From positions 1 through 6,914 of the forward strand of contig JAQUGB010000093.1 in assembly GCA_028684345.1 (NCBI GenBank): DNA of 6,914 bases, given 5' to 3'. The notes below the pieces were generated by a model, which had not been told where the DNA came from, did no database searches, and saw only the letters and a program-made list of their open reading frames with translations. Both the position numbers and the translations under genes were made by a program. Position 1 is the first letter of the stretch. Every line of letters begins with the position of its first letter. Shown here in pieces: positions 1 to 5,469 of this stretch. The stretch comes from Tepidiphilus sp. GTDB lineage: Bacteria > Pseudomonadota > Gammaproteobacteria > Burkholderiales > Rhodocyclaceae.

Positions 1-204
1 GCGGGTAAGAGCCCACCGCGTCTCCGGTAACGGAGGCGGCACGGTAAACCCCATCCGGAGCAAGGCCGAATAGGGGAGCGATGGCGTGGCTCGCGCCGCT
101 CCCGGGTTGGCTGCTCGAGCCCGTCGGCAACGGCGGGCCTAGAGGAATGACTGCCCCGCATCACACGATGCGCGACAGAACCCGGCTTAAGCGGCGGACT
201 TCCC
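1..204 (+). ncRNA. rnpB: RNase P RNA, type A, 3' portion (5' part outside window)
   Basis: This is the catalytic RNA of RNase P, which trims the 5' leader of precursor tRNAs. The 3' half of a bacterial type A RNA can be followed element by element. GGTAAGAG lies at 4-11. A CTCCG/CGGAG hairpin with a GTAA loop (22-35) sits at the P12 position. The conserved GGTAAAC is at 43-49 and GAGCAAGGCCGAATAGGGG at 58-76. A stem pairs 74-80 with 97-103. An 8-bp P18-like hairpin with a GCAA tetraloop spans 119-138, and CCTAGAGGAATGACTG is at 138-153. The universal 3' motif ACAGAACCCGGCTTA is at 175-189. The last bases (about 191-203) should be the 3' strand of P1, whose partner lies before the window. Compared with E. 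coli RNA there is an extra hairpin at 157-172. The exact mature 3' end is estimated. Location upstream of mraZ in the same direction is a known arrangement in beta- and gammaproteobacteria. Confidence 0.95.
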
Positions 205-237
205 TTTTTTTTTACATTTTCTTACCTTTTCCCTCCC
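201..237 (+). terminator. Probable rnpB transcription end: T9 run in a G-free pyrimidine tract
   Basis: Nine consecutive T (205-213) follow directly on the presumed 3' strand of RNase P helix P1. Positions 201-237 contain no G at all and are almost entirely C and T. No local hairpin abutting the T-run is visible, since the expected partner of GCGGACTTCCC would be the RNA's 5' end outside the window. Either the P1 helix serves as the terminator stem, or the C/U-rich unstructured tract assists Rho. The position is convincing; the mechanism is inferred. Confidence 0.45.
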
Positions 238-280
238 GTTGATGCACACGCGGCTCTTCCGTGGCCCGCATCCATGCCCG

Positions 281-326
281 AATTTACATACAACTTATTG
301 ATTGGTCGAGTTTTTTCTTGATTTTC
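281..326 (+). promoter_or_regulatory. AT-rich patch, weak candidate for the operon promoter
   Basis: This is the most AT-rich stretch between rnpB and mraZ. It contains TTTACA (283-288, 5 of 6 to the sigma-70 -35 consensus) and two TTGATT hexamers (298-303 and 318-323, 4 of 6). No convincing -10 box stands 16-18 nt downstream of any of them. If transcription began here, the mraZ leader would be about 250-300 nt long. A start closer to the MraZ boxes is equally possible. Confidence 0.2.
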
Positions 327-427
327 CTCGTCGCTCGGCCGTTTGCCGCGTTCTGCGACTCATCCTTTCGTGTGCAGTTGCCTGCCTAAAGCTGGGGCGG
401 CTTTCGAGCGTCCGTCTTCGCGTCGTC

Positions 428-460
428 CTGGGTTTCTCCTTTATCCGTCTGGGTTTTCTC
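428..460 (+). repeat. Imperfect direct repeat, two copies, 21-nt period
   Basis: CTGGGTTTCTC at 428-438 recurs as CTGGGTTTTCTC at 449-460. The copies differ by one inserted T, and both are preceded by a CGTC/CCGT-like context. The 21-nt spacing is two helical turns, so both copies would face the same side of the DNA. Each contains TGGGT, resembling an MraZ half-site, but the spacing is not the 10 bp of the boxes at 535-569. Function unknown; it may reflect only the T/C-rich composition. Confidence 0.4.
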
Positions 461-534
461 TCGCCTTCGTTTTGCTCCCTGTGCAGGCGGCGAGCAGGCT
501 CGACCGATGCGCGAAGGGGTGTTTTTTCGCTGGC

Positions 535-569
535 GTGGGATTTTGTGGGAAAAAGTGGCAAAATGTGGG
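535..569 (+). promoter_or_regulatory. MraZ operator: four GTGGG boxes at exact 10-bp spacing
   Basis: GTGGG occurs at 535-539, 545-549 and 565-569, with a one-base variant GTGGC at 555-559. All four are in the same orientation and start exactly 10 bp apart. The next base is A, A, A, T, and the 4-nt spacers are purely A/T (TTTT, AAAA, AAAT). MraZ of E. coli and other bacteria is known to bind direct TGGGN repeats separated by 5 nt in front of its own gene; this array fits that rule. The last box ends 23 nt before the mraZ start, so a bound MraZ ring would cover the promoter or early leader and repress the operon. Confidence 0.85.
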
Positions 570-592
570 TGTGATGATCAGAGGCAGCGGCG

Positions 593-1036
593 ATGTTCCA
601 GGGGGCAGTCACGCTCAGTCTCGATGCAAAAGGGCGAATCGTCATTCCGACGCGCTTTCGCGAGGCTTTGGCGCCCGAAGGTCGTCCTTTGGTGCTGACG
701 GCGCACCCGCATAAATGCTTACTGGTCTACCCCGAGCCCGTGTGGACGCCCATCCGCGAACGCATCGTGGCTCTGCCGGGGCTCGATCCGCGCACTGCTG
801 CTCTGAAGCGTCTCCTCGTGGGTTTCGCCCAGGAAGAGGCGCTCGATGCTTCTGGGCGTGTGTCCGTGGCCGCTTCGCTGCGTCAATGGGCCGGTTTGGA
901 AAAAAACGCCTGGCTCGTCGGTCAGGGGACGCATTTCGAACTGTGGTCCGAGGCAGGGTGGCAGGCGCAGCAGGAAGCGATGCAGGCGCTGTCGGCCGAG
1001 GACTTGGCCGGAACCTTCGAGGGGTTGGTTCTGTGA
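593..1036 (+). CDS. mraZ: Transcriptional regulator MraZ
   Basis: MraZ is a DNA-binding protein of the SpoVT/AbrB-like superfamily that forms a ring and controls the dcw operon by binding direct repeats before its own gene. The 147-residue length is typical. The tandem half-domains are both visible. The first has DAKGR at residues 11-15 followed by IVIPTRFRE. The second has DASGR at 85-89 followed by VSVAASLRQ. These are the conserved turns used for DNA contact. The N-terminus MFQGAVTLSLD is the usual family start, and AGAGG at 580-584 stands 8 nt before the ATG, so the start is firm. It is the first gene of the operon. Its stop codon overlaps the rsmH start as GTGA. The four boxes at 535-569 imply autoregulation. 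The product is probably cytoplasmic and nucleoid-bound. Confidence 0.96.
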   Translation: MFQGAVTLSLDAKGRIVIPTRFREALAPEGRPLVLTAHPHKCLLVYPEPVWTPIRERIVALPGLDPRTAALKRLLVGFAQEEALDASGRVSVAASLRQWAGLEKNAWLVGQGTHFELWSEAGWQAQQEAMQALSAEDLAGTFEGLVL

Positions 1037-1956
1037 GCGAGACACACGTTCCCGTGCTGCTCGAAGAAACGCTCGAAGCACTCGCACCGCGCCCCGACGG
1101 CATCTATGTAGACGGCACTTTCGGGCGAGGGGGGCACGCACGGGCAATTTTGCAGCGTTTGGGCCCTCGAGGGCGGTTGATCGCCTTCGATCGCGACCCC
1201 GAAGCGATCGCCTTCGGGCGCAGTTGGAACGAGCCGCGGCTCACTCTGGTGCACGCGCCGTTTTCCCGCCTGGGGGAGGAGCTCGATGCTTTGCAAGTGT
1301 CCCGGGTTGACGGGATCTTGCTCGATCTGGGGGTTTCGTCGCCTCAGCTCGACGCGCCCGAGCGCGGCATGAGTTTCCGCTTCGATGCGCCGCTCGACAT
1401 GCGCATGGATCCGACGAGTGGAGAGCCGGTATCGAGTTGGCTCGCGCGAGCGAGTCGTGAAGAGATCAGGGGGGTGATACGCGATTATGGAGAAGAACGG
1501 TTTGCTGATGCGGTTGCAAAGACGATTGTTGCTGCGCGCGCAAGGGCGCCTATCGAGCGCACGGGACGACTTGCCGAACTCGTGGCGCAGGCGGTGCGCA
1601 CGCGCGAGCCGGGGCAGCACCCTGCGACACGCACCTTCCAGGCTCTTCGGATTTTCGTCAATCGCGAGCTCGAAGAAATCTCGCTGACCCTGCCGCAGGC
1701 GATCGAACGCTTGAGTCCGGGGGGGCGCTTGGTGGTGATCAGTTTCCATTCGCTCGAAGACCGGATCGTGAAGCATTTCATGCGCGAGCATTCTTCCCCG
1801 CCGCCGCTGCCGCCTGGGCTGGCGGTGCGCGAGGCCGAGCGCCCGGTGCCGCCACTGCGGTGGGTGGTGCGCAAACTGCGCCCATCGGAAGCGGAATGTG
1901 CCCGTAACCGGCGTGCCCGCAGCGCCGTGATGCGGGTGGTGGAGCGGCGCTCATGA
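1033..1956 (+). CDS. rsmH: 16S rRNA (cytosine(1402)-N(4))-methyltransferase RsmH
   Basis: RsmH (formerly MraW) uses S-adenosylmethionine to methylate N4 of C1402 in 16S rRNA, near the ribosomal P site. The protein has 307 residues, the usual length. N-terminal HVPVLLEE (5-12) is characteristic. The SAM-binding loop DGTFGRGGH is at 27-35, with AFDRDP at 51-56 as the acidic strand end. LLDLGVSSPQLD is at 96-107, followed by RGMSFR and LDMRMD. HPATRTFQALRIFVNREL, and later VVISFHSLEDRIVKHF, form the conserved C-terminal part. The GTG start is supported by GAGGGG at 1019-1024, 8 nt upstream, and by homology beginning at once. The frame stays open back to 715, but that extension lies inside mraZ and resembles nothing. 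The gene overlaps mraZ by 4 nt (GTGA) and ftsL by 4 nt (ATGA), so translation is probably coupled. Confidence 0.97.
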   Translation: MSETHVPVLLEETLEALAPRPDGIYVDGTFGRGGHARAILQRLGPRGRLIAFDRDPEAIAFGRSWNEPRLTLVHAPFSRLGEELDALQVSRVDGILLDLGVSSPQLDAPERGMSFRFDAPLDMRMDPTSGEPVSSWLARASREEIRGVIRDYGEERFADAVAKTIVAARARAPIERTGRLAELVAQAVRTREPGQHPATRTFQALRIFVNRELEEISLTLPQAIERLSPGGRLVVISFHSLEDRIVKHFMREHSSPPPLPPGLAVREAERPVPPLRWVVRKLRPSEAECARNRRARSAVMRVVERRS

Positions 1957-2213
1957 CGCGCTTCGATGCGGTGCTCCTCGGGTTGGTGGTGGCGAGCAGC
2001 GTGATGCTGGTGCAGACCAAACACGAAGCGCGGCTGCTCTACCTGGCGCAGGAAAACCAAAACCGAAGGAGCATGCGCTTGGACGTGGAGTGGCGACAAC
2101 TACAGATCGAGCGTGCCACTTTGGTGACTCAGGATCGGGTGCAGCGCCTGGCGCAGGAAAAATTGGGTCTGGCGCCGCCACGACCAGAGCAGATCATACC
2201 GTGGGAGCGATGA
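1953..2213 (+). CDS. ftsL: Cell division protein FtsL
   Basis: FtsL is a small bitopic inner-membrane protein of the divisome that forms a complex with FtsB and FtsQ and helps activate FtsW-FtsI. The 86-residue product has the expected plan. A very short cytoplasmic tail is followed by one hydrophobic segment (about residues 4-20). A charged, coiled-coil-like stretch (about 24-60) containing DVEWRQLQIE comes next, then a periplasmic end with AQEKLGLAPP near 67-76. The last motif is typical of FtsL C-termini. FtsL is poorly conserved in sequence, so the call rests on topology, size and position between rsmH and ftsI, plus the betaproteobacterial-looking DVEW motif. GGAG at 1941-1944, 8 nt before the ATG, supports the start, which overlaps the rsmH stop as ATGA. 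Confidence 0.93.
   Translation: MTRFDAVLLGLVVASSVMLVQTKHEARLLYLAQENQNRRSMRLDVEWRQLQIERATLVTQDRVQRLAQEKLGLAPPRPEQIIPWER
2203..2207 (+). promoter_or_regulatory. Ribosome binding site that decides the ftsI start
   Basis: GGGAG lies 8 nt before the ATG at 2216 but only 2 nt before the in-frame ATG at 2210. Shine-Dalgarno sites of mraZ, rsmH and ftsL in this window all stand 8 nt from their starts, which favours 2216. The competing argument is that 2210 would give the ATGA overlap seen at other junctions. Confidence 0.55.
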
Positions 2214-2215
2214 AC

Positions 2216-3946
2216 ATGGAGCAAAAATCGATCAATCCCCTGTTGGTCCTGGCGATACCGGTTTGGCGCCAGCGCATGGTCGTGTTCTCCCTCCTCTGTT
2301 TGTTCGCGATCTTGGTGCTGCGGGCAGCCTATCTGCAAGGAATACAGGATGAATTCCTGCAACAGCAGGGTGAGGCACGCTATGAGCGCCAGATCGAGGT
2401 GCCGGCGATGCGTGGGCGCGTGCTCGATCGCAACGGCCATATCCTCGCGGATTCTTCACCCGTGGCGAGCATCTGGGCCGACCCGGCCAAGGTGCGGCAG
2501 TGGTCGCATGAGGATTTGTCTCGTTTGGCTCGAATGCTCGGCATGAGCACCGACGAATTGGGGCGTCGGCTAGAGAAGGGCGGACGACGATTCACCTATC
2601 TGCGGCGTCACTTGCCGCCTGACGAGGCAAGGCCCATCATGGGTTGGCCGCAGGAGGGTGTGGGCGTCGTCGAAGAATACCTGCGATTTTATCCTCAGGG
2701 TGAGGCGTTCGCCCAACTGGTCGGGCTCGTCGACGTCGACGGCCAGGGGATCGAGGGACTGGAGGCGAGTCTGAACTCCTCGCTGGCCGGTGAGTCGGGC
2801 AAACGCCTCGTCGTCCAGGATCGGCGCGGCCGAGTGGTACAGGACTCGGTCTGGGTGGAGAGGCCGCGCGATGGACGCGACGTGGTGCTTTCACTCGATG
2901 CGCGCATCCAGCACATCGCTTTCCGTGCCCTCGAGCAGGCCGTGGCCCGGCATCAGGCACGCGCCGGCGGGGCCGTGGTGATCGACGTGCGCACCGGCGA
3001 GATCCTGGCCCTTGCCAACTGGCCCAGTTACAATCCCAATCGTCGCACGGGGCTCGATCTGAGCGAGGTGCGTAATCGCGTCGTGACCGATCTCTATGAG
3101 CCGGGGTCGGTGATGAAACCCCTCCTGGTGGCTTTGGCGCTCGAGCGAGGCGTCGTAAAGCCCGAGACACCGATCGATATCCAGGGTGGTATCCTTCGCG
3201 TGGGTAACCACAGTATCCGGGACGTGCATGCGACGGAGCGCGCCCTGACCGTATCCCAGGTGATCCAGAAGTCGTCCAACGTCGGGGTGGCCAAGATCGC
3301 GCTCGGACTCGATCCGAAAGATCTCTGGCGTCATTACCGTGCTTTCGGCTTTGGTACCCGTCCCGATCTGCCACTACCCGGTGTGGCTGCGGGTCGAATG
3401 CTTCCGCCCGATTCGCTCAAGCCCATCGAGGTGGCGACCATGGCCTATGGGCATGGCATCTCTACGTCACTTCTGCAGCTGGCCCACGCCTACCAGGCGA
3501 TCGCCAATGATGGGGTGATGTTGCCCCTGACGCTGATGCGACGCGATGCTCCGCCGCCGATCGACGAGATGCGTCGGATCCTCTCGCCCCAGACGGCACG
3601 GCAGGTGAAGGCGATGATGGAGCTCGTCACTCAGCCCGGGGGAACGGCGACGCGAGCGGCGGTGAACGGTTATCGGACCGCAGGCAAGACCGGCACGGCC
3701 CATAAGTTGGAAAATGGCCGTTATGTGGAAAAATACCTGGCTTCCTTCGTTGGCTATGCCCCGGCTTCCCAGCCGAGGCTGGTGGTGGCGGTGATGATCG
3801 ACGAGCCGAAAGCGAAATCCTATTATGGTGGCGCCGTGGCGGCGCCGGTGTTTGCCGAGATCGTCGGGCAGGTATTGCCCAGCCTCGGTGTGGCACCGGA
3901 CATGCCGGGTCCGACGGTGGCGGCTGCGCAGCGGCCGAGAGGTTGA
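2216..3946 (+). CDS. ftsI: Peptidoglycan D,D-transpeptidase FtsI (penicillin-binding protein 3)
   Basis: FtsI is the class B penicillin-binding protein that cross-links peptidoglycan at the division septum, working with the glycosyltransferase FtsW. The 576-residue product has a short cytoplasmic tail and one membrane segment (about 21-40). The periplasmic non-catalytic domain opens with RGRVLDRNG at 66-74. The transpeptidase domain has all three active-site motifs: SVMK with catalytic Ser298 and Lys301, SSN at 353-355, and KTGT starting at Lys491. These positions lie close to those of E. coli PBP3 (Ser307, Lys494). No lipobox is seen. Start: ATG 2216 is chosen from the ribosome binding site; ATG 2210 would add two residues and overlap the ftsL stop. 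The frame is open back to 2090, but that stretch is a shadow of ftsL. The final residues (rich in P, A, R) look like a disordered tail. The protein should bind beta-lactams. Confidence 0.97.
   Translation: MEQKSINPLLVLAIPVWRQRMVVFSLLCLFAILVLRAAYLQGIQDEFLQQQGEARYERQIEVPAMRGRVLDRNGHILADSSPVASIWADPAKVRQWSHEDLSRLARMLGMSTDELGRRLEKGGRRFTYLRRHLPPDEARPIMGWPQEGVGVVEEYLRFYPQGEAFAQLVGLVDVDGQGIEGLEASLNSSLAGESGKRLVVQDRRGRVVQDSVWVERPRDGRDVVLSLDARIQHIAFRALEQAVARHQARAGGAVVIDVRTGEILALANWPSYNPNRRTGLDLSEVRNRVVTDLYEPGSVMKPLLVALALERGVVKPETPIDIQGGILRVGNHSIRDVHATERALTVSQVIQKSSNVGVAKIALGLDPKDLWRHYRAFGFGTRPDLPLPGVAAGRMLPPDSLKPIEVATMAYGHGISTSLLQLAHAYQAIANDGVMLPLTLMRRDAPPPIDEMRRILSPQTARQVKAMMELVTQPGGTATRAAVNGYRTAGKTGTAHKLENGRYVEKYLASFVGYAPASQPRLVVAVMIDEPKAKSYYGGAVAAPVFAEIVGQVLPSLGVAPDMPGPTVAAAQRPRG
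3937..3942 (+). promoter_or_regulatory. Ribosome binding site for murE, with three competing start codons
   Basis: GAGAGG is the only strong purine-rich site before murE apart from GAAGG at 3948-3952. It touches TTG 3943 directly (0 nt), is 9 nt from GTG 3952 and 12 nt from ATG 3955. GAAGG is only 2 nt from the ATG. TTG 3943 is therefore unlikely as start although it would give a 4-nt overlap with ftsI. Confidence 0.5.
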
Positions 3947-3954
3947 AGAAGGTG

Positions 3955-5469
3955 ATGCGCAACATCGACGATCTATGGTGGGAATTGCACCGACGCGGCG
4001 TTTTTCCACGGGCGGTGACGCACGACTCCCGGCAAGTGCAGCCGGGTACGCTGTTCCTCGCCTGGCCGGGAGGGAAAACCGATGGCAGAAATTATCTGTC
4101 CGAGGCGCTTGCCGCCGGCGCCGAGGCGGTGCTCTACGAGGCGGGTGATGGCTGGGTTCCTCCGGCCGATTTGACCCCGGCGCGGCCTCTGATCGCCGTG
4201 GAGGGGCTGCGTTCGCTCGCCGGGCCCCTCGCCGACCGCGTCTATGGGTCACCGTCGCAATCCTTGTGGGTGGCCGGTGTCACCGGTACCAATGGCAAGA
4301 CGACCACCAGCCAGTGGCTCGCGCAAGCCTTGGATGCGCTGGGCATTCCCTGCGGTGTGATCGGTACGCTCGGCTGCGGGCGCATCGGTCGCCTGGAGGA
4401 CCAGGGATTCACCACACCAGAGGCGCCCCAGATCCATGCCTGGTTGCGAGGCTTCCTCGATGCCGGTTGCGTGGCCGCGGTGATGGAGGTCTCGTCCATC
4501 GGCTTGGTGCAGGATCGCGTCGCAGGGGTGCGTTTCGACGTGGCGATCTTCACCAACCTGACGCGCGACCATCTCGATTATCACGGAAGCATGGAAGCCT
4601 ATGCGGCGGCCAAACGGCGGCTCTTCGAGTGTCCCGATCTGCAGGCGGCGGTGCTCGACGTCGATGATCCCGTCGGAGAGACGATCGCGCGCGAGTGTGT
4701 CTCCCGCGGCTTGGAAACCTGGGCGGTGAGTCTGAGGGGGCGCCCGATGCTGCCGGGCGTGCGTCCCTTGTGGCTCGCGCAACCCCCGCACGAAGGCACG
4801 AGTGGTCAGCGTTTGACCCTCGCCCTCGAGGGGCGCACTTTGTCCTTGCATCTGCCCGCGTTCGGTACTTTCAATGCCAGCAACGCGCTGCTGGTTCTGG
4901 GCGCGCTGCTGGCGCGTGGGGTGGAGCTGGACCGAGCGGTGGGGGTCTTGGGCCGCCTGGTGCCGCCTCCTGGGCGGATGCAGTGGATCGGAGGTGTAGC
5001 TGAGCCTTTGGTGGTGATCGACTACGCGCATACGCCGGTCGCTCTCGAACAGGTCATCTCGGCTCTCATGCCCACGGCTCGCTCCCGCGGCGGTCGGCTC
5101 GTCGTCGTCTTTGGCTGCGGTGGCGATCGGGATCGGGGCAAGCGACCGCTCATGGGCGCGGTGGCCGCGCAAGCCGATGCCGTGATCGTGACTTCCGACA
5201 ACCCCCGCTCCGAACCGCCCGAGGCGATCCTCGCCGATATCCTCGTCGGCATCGGACGTACCGACATCCTCGTCGAGCCCGACCGGGCCAAGGCCATTGC
5301 GCAGGCGATCGAAGCGGCCGACGCCGACGACGTGATTCTGCTCGCCGGCAAAGGGCACGAGCCTTATCAAGAGATCGCCGGCGTGCGTCACCCCTTCAGT
5401 GATCAGGCCGAAGCCGAGGCGGCGCTGGCGCGCTGGCGCGAGCGCAATCTCTTCGCGGAGTTGTCGTGA
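3955..5469 (+). CDS. murE: UDP-N-acetylmuramoyl-L-alanyl-D-glutamate--2,6-diaminopimelate ligase MurE
   Basis: MurE is the cytoplasmic ATP-dependent ligase that adds the third amino acid to the peptidoglycan stem peptide. The three Mur-ligase domains are present in 504 residues. The N-terminal UDP-substrate domain has THDSRQVQPGTLFLA. The central ATPase domain has P-loop GTNGKTT (111-117) and TRDHLDYHG (203-211). Lys220 in AAAK is at the site of the carbamylated lysine (Lys224 in E. coli). In the C-terminal domain, DNPR at 415-418 marks use of meso-diaminopimelate rather than L-lysine and nearly coincides with E. coli positions 413-416. GKGHE also follows near the end. The ATG start is the conservative choice; GTG 3952 or TTG 3943 would add one or four residues. 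The gene begins 8 nt after the ftsI stop, and its own stop overlaps the murF start (GTGA). There is no murE-murF fusion. Confidence 0.97.
   Translation: MRNIDDLWWELHRRGVFPRAVTHDSRQVQPGTLFLAWPGGKTDGRNYLSEALAAGAEAVLYEAGDGWVPPADLTPARPLIAVEGLRSLAGPLADRVYGSPSQSLWVAGVTGTNGKTTTSQWLAQALDALGIPCGVIGTLGCGRIGRLEDQGFTTPEAPQIHAWLRGFLDAGCVAAVMEVSSIGLVQDRVAGVRFDVAIFTNLTRDHLDYHGSMEAYAAAKRRLFECPDLQAAVLDVDDPVGETIARECVSRGLETWAVSLRGRPMLPGVRPLWLAQPPHEGTSGQRLTLALEGRTLSLHLPAFGTFNASNALLVLGALLARGVELDRAVGVLGRLVPPPGRMQWIGGVAEPLVVIDYAHTPVALEQVISALMPTARSRGGRLVVVFGCGGDRDRGKRPLMGAVAAQADAVIVTSDNPRSEPPEAILADILVGIGRTDILVEPDRAKAIAQAIEAADADDVILLAGKGHEPYQEIAGVRHPFSDQAEAEAALARWRERNLFAELS

Larger units (their letters stand above)
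214..592 (+). other. Non-coding rnpB-mraZ intergenic region, promoter and leader of the dcw operon
   Basis: About 380 nt with no supportable gene. It holds, in order, the rest of the G-free tract, an AT-rich patch at 281-326, and a T-rich, A-poor stretch at about 322-484. After these come an imperfect direct repeat (428-460) and four MraZ-type boxes (535-569). The promoter of the operon must lie here or upstream of it, but no sequence gives a good match to both -35 and -10 of sigma-70. The best fragments are TTTACA at 283-288, TTGATT at 298-303 and 318-323, and TACAAC at 289-294, none with a good partner at 16-18 nt. Frames that stay open here are explained by base composition and carry no recognisable protein. 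Confidence 0.6.

Noticed and set aside
104..110. GGGTTGG in the RNase P RNA instead of GGGTAGG as in E. coli
   Set aside because: It is a single base difference next to the GGU motif thought to contact the tRNA 3' end. I believe this variant is common among proteobacteria, so I do not treat it as unusual.
295..645. 116-codon Arg-rich open frame on the minus strand between rnpB and mraZ
   Set aside because: It is explained by A depletion of the + strand, which removes stop codons; it runs antisense through the MraZ boxes and the mraZ start and has no recognisable features.
507..698. 63-codon ATG frame on the + strand over the MraZ boxes
   Set aside because: It has no proper ribosome binding site, overlaps mraZ out of frame, and its sequence is dictated by the box repeats.
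715..1032. Possible 106-residue N-terminal extension of RsmH
   Set aside because: The frame is open, but it lies within mraZ. RsmH homology begins right at GTG 1033, which has a well-placed ribosome binding site, and the total of 307 residues is normal.
1163..1174. Perfect 12-nt palindrome GCCCTCGAGGGC
   Set aside because: It lies within the conserved rsmH coding sequence (LGPRGR), has no loop or T-run, and is short enough to be chance in GC-rich DNA.
922..1791. 289-codon open frame on the minus strand opposite mraZ and rsmH
   Set aside because: It crosses two well-supported + strand genes and shows no family features.
2090..2215. Possible N-terminal extension of FtsI
   Set aside because: It is a shadow of ftsL in another frame; the FtsI cytoplasmic tail and membrane segment start after 2216 and the length is then typical.
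4249..5391. 380-codon open frame on the minus strand opposite murE
   Set aside because: It lies wholly inside a gene with intact MurE motifs, resembles no family, and long antisense frames are expected in GC-rich coding DNA.
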